A DNA stretch of 24,876 nt from Chromera velia (lineage: Eukaryota > Sar > Chromeraceae), in NCBI GenBank assembly GCA_018398765.1, contig JAHBMJ010001904.1, positions 1 to 24,876 of the forward strand, in the 5' to 3' direction. The notes under the pieces were generated by a model. That model was given only the letters and a program-made list of their open reading frames with translations. It had not been told where the DNA came from and did no database searches. Shown in pieces: positions 1 through 10,616 of this stretch; the stretch's first letter is position 1, and each line of letters begins with the position of its first letter. The position numbers and the translations under genes were made by a program.

Positions 1-364
1 GATGTTATCGCATACTAACACGGTGGCTAAGAAAGCTATCTTAGAAGCGGTACATAACCTGCATGTATGGACGCGCGCTGCATAAGCAAACAGTATAAAC
101 AACACATTATCCCGTATAGCAGCATAAGATTATAAATCTCAGTGTAGAATAAATAACAGTACAAAAGTATAAATTCAATTGAGTGATATTGAATTAAACC
201 TAATTATGTTATAATAAAATATAAATTCAATTATTATTAAACTTATTATTAAAAAATGAGAATTGTATGTGTTTTAACATTATAAGTGTTTTTTGTATTT
301 AAAACATTGATTTTAATTATATATTTATGAATTAAAGCACACTGTCACTTCAATTAGTTTTTTA
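1..364. other. AT-rich stretch without a gene
   Basis: I see no coding frame, RNA gene or clear repeat here. The sequence is strongly AT-rich from about 120 onward, with runs such as TTCAATTATTATTAAAC. It borders the broken 3' end of the LINE fragment at about 365, so the composition change may mark the junction where the LINE was cut or where other DNA replaced its 3' half. Confidence 0.6.
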
Positions 365-2425
365 AAGTCCGACTTAGGGGCAAAAGTCCATTTGTGAGGG
401 CACAGGCCTTCTTTCTATTCATTTTCTTTAGAGCAGAGGAGATTTAATGGAAAGAGAAGGGCAAAATAGAAGGGTGGAAAGGAGGAGGGGCAGGTGGGAG
501 GGCAGAAGAGAGAGGCTCTTCATTTTTGTCTTCAAACACCCCCGCCCAATGATTCGAGAACTCATGTGGAGAAAGACGGGAGGCTCCCCCAGCTGAGGCA
601 ACTTTTTTCTTTCTCCTCTAGATAGCAAGTGGGTCTTTTAACAACTCTTCTTGTACCCCCCGGGCTTGTGCTCTCTCCCATGCAACTCTCTTTCTTTTGA
701 ACAGAGTACGACGGACCCGGAAAAGCCTCTGCAGTCTATCGAACTCTATTCCCCTTCCATTCCCATCTCTCACTAGCTTCCATCTCTCGTCTGCCTCTCT
801 AACCTCTTTCTGTAAAGCTTTACATTCCGAATCAAACTATGTCCCTCTCTTTAATCGTCTACCTTTTAGACCAGGCCCCTTGTCCCCTGTCTGCTTGATC
901 GGCCCTACTAGCACACGCGACCATTCCTTAACTAACCTGTGCAGACACGCACGATCGTCACCGCTCTCCGAAGTCAGCCCTAGTTGAGGATGCGGGGACA
1001 CTGGGGGAGGCGGAGGAGCAGGCGGCTCCTCGAATGGTTCGATCTGCTCATGATAGGCCCACAAGCCAGGCCATCGATCCTCAGCAAACGAACTCACCAC
1101 TACTGTAAGCAGTGCAATTTCTTCATCAGAGACCGAGGCTGTGCGGTTTGAACAGAAAAGGGGAGGACAATCAGAGAGGTTTTGGTGGGGTGGGAGAGCA
1201 TCTTCAGATTCGGGTTCGCCTAAGGGAGGGGAGAAGGAGAAGGAAACGGTCACATGGTCGGGGGAGGCAATACCATCAAAGTCAATCTCCCAATCAAAAA
1301 CCCTCTGTACAGTAGATAGATCAGTAAGTACATAATCAATGAGGGAAGTGGGCGTAGACATGCTGCTCTGTCTGGAATAGTGGGTGCACTCACCAGGAAA
1401 AAGAAAGGACTCCCCCTCTGCTTCTCCCGTCAGTCCGTTCAAAGGAACAAGATTCGTATCACTACAAATCTGACTAAAGTCTCTCCCATTGCGGTCAACG
1501 TCTTTGCTGCACTGAGATATGCGGACGAACGAGGGTCTGTCAGGCTCCTCCGAGCCCTCATCATTTTTTCCTCTCCCATCAACCCCTCCAGAATCCCTTG
1601 GTGGGAGGAGGAGATCTGCACGGGACCATAAAAGATTTTCGGGGACGAGGCTGCCTGAGTGCACATTGAAATCCCCCATCACTACCTTGTCTGCCTCAAG
1701 AGGGACCCCTCCAAATACATCCTTCAAGAGGTCAGGGACCCTACTGTCCTTGTGATCGGACCAGGACCCGGGAAGGTAAAGACCGAATATATGTACCCTG
1801 CGCCCACCCACTGTAATCTTCACTTCAACTAAACTCGGGCCCACGAGGGAGATTTCGGGTTTCAGCTCACTCTACCGTTTTTCTTTTACAAGCAAACAAT
1901 TATGACATAAACACCCCTACTCCTGCCATCCCTATTATAGGCTGCTCTGCGCGTATCTAGTTGTTGCCGGTACCACTCGTGGTGGCTGAAGTTTTTACCT
2001 TTCCACCCCGCATAAGAGATGTCCCTCGTTATGTCCATTAGTTTTGTGAAGATGGCTAAGGCGGGATCTTTTTCGGCTAGCCAACGGGAAAGGGAACCGT
2101 TGTCTTCTTTACTTCTCACCCCATTCACATTCAACAACAAAAAGCGAACCGAGGCATCTCTCACTTTAGCCACGGCTGCCATCTCTTTCTCTTTCTCTTT
2201 CTGCCACTCTTTTCAAAACTCCCTTTGCAGCTCTTCGCAGTGATTCAGGTTTGCTGCGGGCTCCCACGTGTGAGAGAAATTCCCGCCCCAGTCAACCAGG
2301 TATTCCTTTTCTCCCCTTTCCCCGTTCGTGCGAGTACGAAGCACACGCACGATCTCCCACTCGAGCTCTTGGCTGGCAGGCTGAGCCGGGCTCCCCCGCT
2401 TTACTCGGCTGCTATAACGTGCCAT
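365..2425 (-). pseudogene. LINE ORF2: chromodomain + APE endonuclease, truncated at RT
   Basis: From ATG 2425 the first 70 residues end in a chromodomain-like module: EWEIVRVL, then EYLVDWGG, then HTWEPAANL and a final EELQREF helix. After an in-frame TGA (2213-2215) the same frame continues into the endonuclease start (LLLNVNGVRS). A TAA at 1886 and a frameshift near 1870-1885 follow. The next frame (1844 to 837) shows endonuclease motifs GLYLPGS, GDFN (its residues 57-60), IDYVL (169-173) and SPDH (194-197). The usual ETKL box reads FTKL, so a catalytic Glu seems lost. After TAG 837-839 comes a basic linker (FDRLQRLFRVRRTLFKRKRV), a TAG near 621, and an RT-block-0 remnant, KKMNRKKAC, before similarity ends. 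Confidence 0.75.
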
Positions 2426-2427
2426 GC

Positions 2428-3117
2428 TTATGGTTGTCTCCTCCTGCGATGCTTCCTAACCGACCTCTCCTTCGAAACAAAAAACATATCAGATACAAAA
2501 GATAGAACAGACAAGCCCTCACCGGAAGGAGAAGATGCCTGACTGCAAGGGGAAGGCAAACAGGAAAGAGAATCAACATCAGGGGCATGAAGAGATGAAG
2601 AAGAATTAAATAGAGGAGAAGAACAGTCTGACTTGCCTGTAAGGGTATCAAGCTTGCCGCCGCTCACAGATCCTTCGTTCATTGCGCACTCCAACAGAAC
2701 ATTAAAACGGTTGCCATGAAAGACAGAGGGAGGGGGAGAGACAAGGGCTAAGCACCCTTTTCTATATAGATCGAATTTTATGTCACACCATTTCAATGAA
2801 TCAAAAAAGACATCACAAGGTGCAGTGCCCGGGGGAGAACACAACTCATTGACAGAGACAGAAGACAACCAGACATGCAAATCACACATCTCCTTTCTGA
2901 GAGCCTCCCTCTCTTCCAGGAGACCTAACAATTTCTTTTTGAGCCACGGGAGTCCAGTCGGTTTGGAGGGGGAAGGAGGACTCCCAACCATACGCCCTTC
3001 CCCCAAACTCTTCCCGTCTCCATCCGAAACTAAATTTAAATGACCAAAGCCGGGGGCAACACCCCCGTCTCCGTTTTCCGACTCGGGTCTCACTTGCATC
3101 GGGGTCTTGAAAACCAT
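2428..3117 (-). CDS. Unidentified middle ORF of the LINE (229 aa)
   Basis: This uninterrupted ORF lies between ORF1 and ORF2. It starts 7 nt after the ORF1 stop and ends with TAA two nt before the ORF2 ATG (TAA-gc-ATG). I do not recognise a domain. Residues of about 55-80 form a charged, probably helical stretch (PWLKKKLLGLLEEREALRKE), the middle has several Cys and Trp, and the C-terminal third is Ser-rich and ends in a basic run RKHRRRRQP. It may be a genuine third ORF, or a C-terminal part of ORF1 separated by a frameshift; an upstream stretch in this frame is open back to a TAA near 3160. It is the only LINE frame here without a stop. Confidence 0.5.
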   Translation of the reverse strand: MVFKTPMQVRPESENGDGGVAPGFGHLNLVSDGDGKSLGEGRMVGSPPSPSKPTGLPWLKKKLLGLLEEREALRKEMCDLHVWLSSVSVNELCSPPGTAPCDVFFDSLKWCDIKFDLYRKGCLALVSPPPSVFHGNRFNVLLECAMNEGSVSGGKLDTLTGKSDCSSPLFNSSSSLHAPDVDSLSCLPSPCSQASSPSGEGLSVLSFVSDMFFVSKERSVRKHRRRRQP

Positions 3118-3124
3118 ACCACTC

Positions 3125-4133
3125 TCATGAGACGGCTGCGGGAGCTGTTTGGCTTGCTGTTGTTACCGTTTGACGTGCATGGCAAAGTTTAACGCAGCAG
3201 CGCTCGAGGTTTGCAGCACCGCAACTGCTACTGCATTCTGCTGCGCGACCTAGCTGCGTGACCGTGGCTGCCAGTAGTGAACCCATCATGTGAGAGTCGG
3301 CGGCCGAATTTTGTTGGGGCGGCATAGGGGGGAATGGGTGCTGCTGCAGTGGTGGTGCAGGTGCCCTGGGAATCGGTTGAGCGGACTCACTCACCTCTTC
3401 TTTCAGTAGAAGGGCCTGAGCCCTCTCTTTGTCCTTAGCGGATGCCCCGGCATCGCCAAGTGTGCTTTGTGCCCAGAAAATTCTGCCAGCTTTCTCTTCC
3501 TCCTCCGTCTTCCTGAGCACACACTTCACAGATCCAGTGAGAGCCAGGGAGAGGACGTTGTACTGTATTGAGCGGTCGGGGGCGCAGGCCTTGACCATCA
3601 AACTCTTCCACATCTTTTTTACGTTTGAATTTGACAGTGAGTTTGGAGACCCACTTGTAGTTTTTGCTACAGAAGATGGATTTCGCAGTGTGGTACAGCC
3701 GGGAAGAACGGGAGATCACTTCATCTGTCTGGCATACTTGGCCATTGAGGGAGAGAGAAAAAGTGAGCAAGTCTCTGAGGAAGGATTGGAATTGCTGCTA
3801 CTTCTTTGCCTTATTGAGAGAGAGGCCTAGCACCACACGTGAGCGAGGGACGGGGTCTTTCTCCTCATCGGAGGGCTGAAAACTCAGCACGGTTGATTCG
3901 ATCTTCTCAATTGACTTCTCACATTTTTCAACTTTTCTCTCATTCTGACTAATCCGGTTGTCAAAGTTGTCAATCTTTTTTGCAACAATGTCAAATCTGC
4001 CGTCGAAGTACTCTCTCTGAAAAGCTGTCTGTTGGTTGAACAGTGCTTTTATTTCAGGAAGGGTGCCCCCTCCGTTGCCAGAGGGGAGATCGGAACCACT
4101 AAGAGGGCCAGCCGATATTCCACAGGACATCAT
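3125..4133 (-). pseudogene. LINE ORF1 (coiled-coil, probable RNA-binding protein), broken
   Basis: The frame opens at ATG 4133, just after an in-frame TGA. Residues of about 35-85 are heptad-like and charged (FDIVAKKIDNFDNRISQNER and on), as in the coiled-coil trimerisation part of L1-type ORF1 proteins. A segment with strands VVLGLSL and [16 protein letters not shown] follows and could be an RRM-like nucleic-acid-binding fold. An in-frame TAG at 3798-3800 interrupts the frame, which resumes directly with [11 protein letters not shown]. Near 3585-3610 the coding frame shifts, and it continues in another frame to TGA 3125-3127. The tail is rich in Pro, Gln and Ala. No CCHC zinc knuckle is visible. 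The RRM assignment is inferred from pattern only. Confidence 0.6.
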
Positions 4134-4262
4134 AATGGCGTTTCAGCAACAAGGAGGGAAAGATACACTCGGCGGAGACGGCTGTTATTTTCTGGCGAGA
4201 ACTCCCTCGTTTCAGGGAGATTTGACACAAGAGTTCCGAGGCAGACTGTCAATACAAGTACC

Positions 4263-4270
4263 AATCGCTT
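4263..4270. repeat. Target-site duplication of the MITE, left copy
   Basis: AATCGCTT directly abuts the first base of the left inverted repeat and recurs at 4692-4699 next to the right one. Confidence 0.85.
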
Positions 4271-4691
4271 CTATACCGTGTACAGTTCAAATTCGCAAAT
4301 AGGGTGATCTGTTTGCGTTTGCATTTGCATTTTGACAAAAAAAAAGTGTTCCGGGCCAGGTTTTTTGAGTTGCCCAATGTTCTTAATAATATTCCCAAAG
4401 TGTAGCTAAAATTTCAGGGTCGTATCCTTCACCGTTCATAAATGACAAATTCGAGCCGTCTCCTTTTCTGACACTGTGAACCTACACAAATTCGAGCGTG
4501 TGGTTGTGCTCTTTGCCAATTTTGTTGTTCGCAAACGGTGAGGGATACGGCCCTGAAATTTTAGCCACACTTCGGGAATATTATTAGGAATATTGGGCAA
4601 CTCAAAAAACCTGGCCCGGAACACTTTTTTTTTTTTTGTTAAAATACAAATGCAAACGCAAATTTGCGAATTTGAACTGTACACGGTATAG
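4271..4691. mobile_element. Foldback/MITE element with about 165-bp inverted repeats
   Basis: The two ends are long imperfect inverted repeats, about 4271-4437 and 4528-4691, both starting CTATACCGTGTACAG when read inward. They share the blocks GTGTTCCGGGCCAGG, TTTTTTGAGTTGCCCAAT and CTAAAATTTCAGGG, and are separated by a spacer of about 90 bp. The outer flanks are identical 8-bp words, AATCGCTT, at 4263-4270 and 4692-4699, which is a target-site duplication. There is no transposase ORF, so it is non-autonomous. An 8-bp duplication fits several cut-and-paste superfamilies (hAT, P, Merlin, foldback types), and I cannot choose between them. RNA from it would fold into a long hairpin. Confidence 0.9.
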
Positions 4692-4699
4692 AATCGCTT
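4692..4699. repeat. Target-site duplication of the MITE, right copy
   Basis: AATCGCTT directly follows the last base of the right inverted repeat, identical to 4263-4270. Confidence 0.85.
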
Positions 4700-4860
4700 C
4701 TGATTCAAGAACATGCACTTGATTTGCTTGCACTTTGCCCTGCATGCAAAGGAAGTGTAACCGGAGTTTCAATAACAACTCGAAAGAAAAGCAGCAAAGA
4801 GCAGAGCGCACAACCTACAGTGCAACACAGTGAATGGCACTATGGCGCCCTCTCTCTCAA

Positions 4861-5571
4861 CTAGGGGAGGGCTGGAAGGAATGCCTTGAGCATGCAGACG
4901 GTCGTCAACCCCAGCGCAAAATACTCTGCCAGGACGGAGATTCCGAATCCAGAGCTGCGCGAGTCCTTGTCCTGCTTGTAGAGGTTTGCGAACGTAAAAC
5001 GTCCATACATGTGCAGAAGCCCAATTAGCAATGCCAAGGGACCAAAAATAGCGGCGACCATCATCTGAAACACGATGAAGGTTGGCACGGACTCGTCAAA
5101 GTTGTACACTGCGCGCTGCGCTCGATTGAACCGACCGGCTTCCCCCGTGTTTGCCATGAGGACATATGGAGCATCACAAAAGGGCTTTTCGGGAGACATA
5201 ATCCTGTAGATGTGCTGGTCAGGACGGTCCACTCTTGCCGCAGCACGTGCCCCGTTGGCGTTGATGATCAGATACGCTCTTGTGAGAAAGATCATAAAGA
5301 CAGCAACGAAAACCCAGCCGAGGTCATACTCGCGAATGAAGAGAAACTTCTTGTCGATCTTCTCTGCCTGGCCTGGCACAAAACGAAACGCCAAGTACAT
5401 AAAGTACCCGAACAAAGGAGCTACACAAACCACCAATGTCGAGATCATCTTGAAATAAAAGGTCCGAGCTTCCTTCTCGGTCTTCATTTTCGGGTTCTTG
5501 TCCAGACCCATTCCGTCACGCTTTGCAAACTCATCCTCAACACGAGGTTTCGGAACTCCTCCGTAAGACAT
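4861..5571 (-). CDS. MAPEG-family membrane protein (microsomal GST-like)
   Basis: This intact single-exon ORF of 236 aa runs from ATG 5571 to TAG 4861. The family (microsomal glutathione S-transferases, LTC4 synthase, FLAP) consists of small four-helix proteins of the ER or outer membrane, many of which conjugate glutathione to lipophilic substrates or reduce lipid peroxides. Hydrophobic segments are at about residues 42-64, 84-104, 162-190 and 208-231. The family signature is at 149-160: NRAQRAVYNFDE, close to the (E/N)RxxRAxxNxxE motif before helix 3. The later RFTFANLYKQ matches the R..Y.xGY..GD-type region. The protein is longer than the usual 140-160 residues because of a hydrophilic N-terminus of about 40 residues and a loop at 105-148. 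Catalytic activity is not shown by the sequence; FLAP-like members are non-enzymatic. Confidence 0.8.
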   Translation of the reverse strand: MSYGGVPKPRVEDEFAKRDGMGLDKNPKMKTEKEARTFYFKMISTLVVCVAPLFGYFMYLAFRFVPGQAEKIDKKFLFIREYDLGWVFVAVFMIFLTRAYLIINANGARAAARVDRPDQHIYRIMSPEKPFCDAPYVLMANTGEAGRFNRAQRAVYNFDESVPTFIVFQMMVAAIFGPLALLIGLLHMYGRFTFANLYKQDKDSRSSGFGISVLAEYFALGLTTVCMLKAFLPALP

Positions 5572-6513
5572 CGTGCCGAATTAGGTTCAAGAGAGATAAT
5601 GAGAAGTGGGGACCTCAAAGTCTTGCTACAGAGCTCGAACGGGCGATAGGGTGGTTCAGCTGTAGCACGAAAGGCGGAAGCGTGAGCCGTGGTTCAGTCG
5701 CAACGAAGTGAGAACGAAGGGAAGCAGGAGACGGAGACGGCCGGAGACAGCAATGCTAAGATCTTCGGTGACTTCAGCCTCCAAAACAACCAGACTGTCA
5801 ACAGGAGCCAAGGATCGTCGTGCGCGGTGCGTGCTGTCAGCGGTGGCAGTATACGTTTCTTCCGTTTCGAAGCAAAAAAGGAATGCAGCTAGCATGCATG
5901 CATTCGATTGATTTCAGTTACTGTATGGGTTAAAACGAAAAAAATGTTGCACTTTTATAGCCGCAAGTCGCGCTCTCGAGTAAAGGAGCCGAAATTGCTC
6001 ACTGCCACTGAGCCGATCCGCTCTGCCAGACTTATATGAATATACTTTCGCGCGCTTTGACTTGCATGTATTATGTATTATAGGTCTGGATATACACAGC
6101 TTATATATATATATATATATATAGTCATGCATGCGTACAAAGAATGAATTGAGATCAGCATCAATTACAATGCACAGATCGAGCCAATTTAATATAAGCG
6201 GTATATATGACTGGTACATAGACAAAAGCACATATAGCCAGCTATGTAGATTTGACGTCCTGGAACCCATTTGATCAGTTCCTTTCTTGTCGCCCATCTA
6301 TGGAAGGCTTCCCTTGTTTGGCAATTGATAGATAGATACAAACATATATATCTGGAAGTTATTCCCTTTCTTTGAGACGATACACATCAACGTACATTCA
6401 GACTGAATCCCGCCCCTTCAACCGACAGAGTGGTGGCAGCAACGCGTCCTTGCAAATTGGAAGGCTTGAGCCCGCAGGCCGATCGAGGTTTGCAAGGAAG
6501 GAAGGAAGGAAGC
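5572..6513. promoter_or_regulatory. Intergenic region between two divergent genes
   Basis: The MAPEG gene reads left from 5571 and the seven-exon gene reads right from 6514, so this 942-bp stretch should hold both 5' untranslated regions and promoters. I see no protein-coding frame that looks real. There is a (TA)n run at 6102-6123, several TGCATGCA words near 5893-5905, and a GGAA tandem (GGAAGGAAGGAAGGAAG) just before the right-hand ATG. No element can be called a TATA box with confidence. Confidence 0.5.
6102..6123. repeat. (TA)n microsatellite
   Basis: An uninterrupted TA dinucleotide run of about 11 units lies in the divergent intergenic region, about 390 bp upstream of the seven-exon gene's start codon. 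Confidence 0.9.
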
Positions 6514-9500
6514 ATGTCCTCTTCGTGTCCCTCAAACTGCTCGGCGGGCACCGAGCAGGAGCTCGTCGAGATGGTGAAGGGCATGTTGCAGGACAAATGG
6601 CGAGACAAACGCGACTGGGTTGACTGGATTCAGAACAACCCTCGGCAGGGTGGGCGGGTCCTTGACGGTCTGTTTATTTTGAAGGATGTGCTGCAATCAA
6701 AACAACGGCCTCGAACGGCGAGTTCGACGATGCGCTCTCAAGACGGGAGAGAGCAGACAATGAGCCGGCGAGAAATCCAAAAACGTTACAAAGAGTTGGC
6801 TAAGAAGCAGACCACGTACGGCGCCGCATACAATCGTCCTTACCAAGGCTTCCAGGAAAACGTCTTCAACTTCAAACCACCCGAGGAGGTAAGGAGCGAA
6901 CCGGGCAAGATATATATACATCTGTGTGTGTGTACGTGCATCCTTTACAGACTCGTGCAGAGGCTTATGCACGGATGCAATGGTCACATGATATGTAACA
7001 AGTGCAATTGTGTAGACGGATGTCAGAGGCCTTCACTTTGCTGCACTCAATACAGATGCCAAACGACTCGCATGCGGAGAGACAGACATATAGACGTTTT
7101 CGACTTTTTGGTTGCTTCATTTCAGCTGAGGCCGTCCGTCTTCTCGAATTAAGTTTGTGCTTCCTTTGCCCCCGCATTTCATCCATTTCATATATACTCC
7201 GACTGTTCTTCTTCCTCTTCGCAGTTTTTGCCATGTCTTCGTTCGATTTCATTTCTCGTGCGTCCACCCTTTTTCTGTGCCACTCTACATGGTTCGATTC
7301 AGCCTTCATGCTGTCCCTCCTTTTTGCGTCTTCAAACAGCAGAATCGTGCATTCGTCCTTGTCTTCTGAATCGCACATACAGATACAGAATGTGGCCTCT
7401 ATATATCTTAATTTCTTCTTCTGCAGCTCCCGATGGCAGACGTGCTCAAAATTGATGTCTTGATGAAACTGGACCGATGGCGGCACTCCGCATCCGAGAA
7501 GGAGAGGGTCGGTCGGTGGGTGCATATGTCGACATGCATGTGTTCGGTCATCAATGGAGAATGTCCTTCCACCACGCGTCGCTTTTCTGCACACGCACGG
7601 GTGTCGCCTCGTCTGCTTTTAGAAAACTCCTGCAGGCCTGTTCTTCGAGAAACAGGAAGATCTTGTGATCAAATTCATGAGTATGGGCAAGTGTGTTTGC
7701 TCTTCGAGATGGTGTCCAGTGACCATGTGGTGCAAGTGTTCTACAATACTGCGGTTCTCATATGTTCAGTATGAGTCTTTTCTCTTTCATTTTCTTTCGC
7801 CCCTTTTTGTCTTTCTTTTATTCCTCCATTTCGCTTCCTTCTTGTTCATTTATTTATTCATTCATTCACTCATTCTTGCCTTTCTTTTTTCCAATAAGTT
7901 TTCTAGATTTTCCTCGCCTGATTTCTTTCTTTTCTTTGTTAACGTTTCTTACCCTCATCTCTGCTCCAACTGTGCAGAAAAGAGTCTGTCACACGTTGCG
8001 CTCACTTCTGGGTGCAACGAAAGGAGCTGCCAACAAAGTGACGTCAAATTACAAGCAGACGTACATATGGGGAGCGGGTCACGTTCGCACTCTGGGAGGG
8101 AAACCCCCAGTAAAGGACACCGTAGCGATGATGAGCACAGTGCCTTATGGCATGTCTGTGGCTCACGTCCTCGATCACGTTGAGAAGAATAGAAGCGCAG
8201 TGAAAAGTTACAGAGAGGGGGCGCGGTTGAGAAGGCAGAAGCTCTTGGCACAGACTTACGGCATAACTCTACCTTCTCAAGCTCAAGCCCAAGCAAGGAG
8301 CACACCCACTCCCACAGGAGGCAACCCTGGAACCAACGCGCAGAGGAAGAATTCATCTGCAGAAGGGGGACCAGAGACTCTTCAAAGTAGGTCCATTTAC
8401 GCGTAGTATTTTGGTCCTTCAATTCTTTTGTGGTGTTTGTCTCGCTTCCTCACTCGATGTGTGTGGGAACCTTCCTCTCTATCCCACTCCGTCTCTGTGT
8501 TCACTCTCATTTTTGCCCTCTCTCTTTCTTCCCGCTTTTTTTCTGTCTTTGCCTTTGTCTGACTGTCCGTTCGTTTGTCAGTTTCGGTCGGTCTTGTCCC
8601 CTAGCTCTGTTTGTCTCTCTGTGTACCTGCGTTTGTGAGCTCCCATGTGTTTGCACATAATCAATTGCGCATCATCACTTCCCGTCTGCAGTTCTCGGCA
8701 GAAATGCCGCCGGACCCAGTCCAGCCGGAGACCCTCCCCCTGCGGCTGCCTCTTGTTCCATCCACACGGCAGCAGAGGGGGGTGCAGTTCATAACGGTAC
8801 CCATGGAAGTGCCCCCCCCGCGCCCAGAGGATCCTCATCATCTTCTTCCAGAGCCATGCCTCCTCGGAAACCCATGCAAGCTTCCGAACGGACAATAGCG
8901 CGCGCAAAGTCCGCACAGATGCAACACAAGTCATGTCCAAACCTCCATACTGTCCCTGTCACCCGAGAGTTCCCCCCCCCCGCACCGCATCATCCAGAAG
9001 CACCCGCAGAGGCTCCTCCATTGGTATCACAGCAGAAGGAAACAGCAGAGAAGTCTGCAAGAAAGAGACCCAGTACAGCAGGAGAGGGGCGACGGACTTC
9101 TGCAGGACGCACAGAGGGCCAGCCTGTCAATTGGGGGGGGGGTGGTTCTCTGTCGGAGGAGAAAATTCGGGAGATCCGCGCTCGAAGAACTTTGCCACAT
9201 GATTATTCAATCAAAGTATACAGACCACCTCCTGAGAATCCTGCAAGTGCCTTACCAGGTGTTCGCACGGAGATGCCCAATATCCCCTCCATGTCTTTCG
9301 AGGCACTTCTCACCCAGAGGGAGGCGCAGTGGAAGAAACAAAAATCAAAATCACGACCGTCAACTGCACACCCCGGCCGAACTCGAGACGCAGCAGCAGC
9401 AGCCACTTCCGGGGCCCAGGCTCGTCCCCGCTCTGCAATTTATGCCCGGAGTGTCTCTGGCTCCCTGCCTCTCTCTTCCTCTTTTGCTGGCGGCCTAGTA

Positions 9501-10584
9501 GAGGAAGGAGAAGACAAGGCCCAGCGTCTTGCTTGGGAGAGAAGGATGAAACGGGTCGGATGGACGAGGGGGTACTCAAACGTCCAGTGGCCCAAGGCAA
9601 CAGACACAGGGGTGACGTGGGCGTCCAACTACTTTGCGCCAGCGCAGTACAGACCCAATGCCTCGAACATTACTTTCGGTCGGTACAGTATAGGCTCAGA
9701 CGGACGATTGATGGAAGTGGCAGGAAAGAAGCAATAGCCTTCGACGGTACAAAAACAAAGTTCAGCATGTCGATGGCTCTCTGTGTGAGGCTATCATGGA
9801 AATTGCGTTGACTTGTCGTCTGTTGTCTGTTAGGATTAGTTGTTCCTCTGTTTGCTCCTCTTCTTTAGTTGCCTCTTTGTTCTAGCTCATCTGTCTGTTT
9901 CTTGATGCACTTTTGTTTCGAGTTCTCTTCCCCCATTCCTTTTCCCGGCCTTCATACACTTGTTGACCACACTTCCCTGCAGGGCCTAGCTCTCTTATTT
10001 GAATGGCATGTCACATGCACAGAAAGAAGAGAAAGCACTCCCACTCTCTGCACTGCATGACCGTACATGCACTTAGTCTTGCTACCTCCCTCCCTCCCTC
10101 CCTCCCATACCGCCTCCCTGTCTGCCTGCCTGCAGGAACAGACCCTCCGGCGTTCAGGCCAACGAACTTGGAGACCTACGTCGATTTCTCCAGACAGGAG
10201 AGATTCAACTGGATGAGGGTCAGTCAGGCAGAGCTAGAGCAGTAGAAAAAGTGAAGCAAGAAGCGTACATCAATTAGAGAGAAAGACGTCAAGCTTACCG
10301 GCATGTCAGAAAGTCGATTGGTTCTTGCTCAAGCAATATGGCTAGGATCCACGCAAGGAACCAGCTTTCTACTGTTGTCTAGAAAGATTTCATGGTGAAA
10401 GAGGACGCCTGTCCATCAGTTCAAGATTGCATGAGGAAAGTATTGACAATTCGTCACACGAGGTGACTTGGGGAGGTGAATCATCCGATAAGCGCCAAGC
10501 CTCTCCGAGAATGGTTCAATGGAACAAGTTGGCTGACTCAAAATCAGTCACCGAGTACATTAACAATTTAATAAGTGAGCGACT

Positions 10585-10616
<32 letters not shown>

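Larger units (their letters stand above)
365..4133 (-). mobile_element. LINE-like non-LTR retrotransposon, front half, degenerate
   Basis: On the minus strand the order is a coiled-coil ORF1, an unidentified middle ORF, then an ORF2 with a chromodomain, an APE-like endonuclease, a basic linker and the first few residues of an RT domain. This order of ORF1, endonuclease and RT is that of LINE elements. The frames carry several stops and at least two frameshifts, so this copy is dead. The RT body, the C-terminal part and any poly-A tail are absent; similarity stops at about 365. The 5' end is set at the ORF1 start, and an untranslated leader may extend to about 4262. I found no target-site duplication. 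The clade is uncertain. Confidence 0.8.

Noticed and set aside
2225-2542. Plus-strand ORF across the LINE ORF2 start
   Set aside because: Shadow of the chromodomain region on the opposite strand.
7978-8386. Alternative start of exon 4 at 7983 of the seven-exon gene
   Set aside because: It also keeps the frame with an exon 3 end at 7690, but the TGCAG acceptor before 7978 agrees with all other introns here, so I preferred that with an exon 3 end at 7694.
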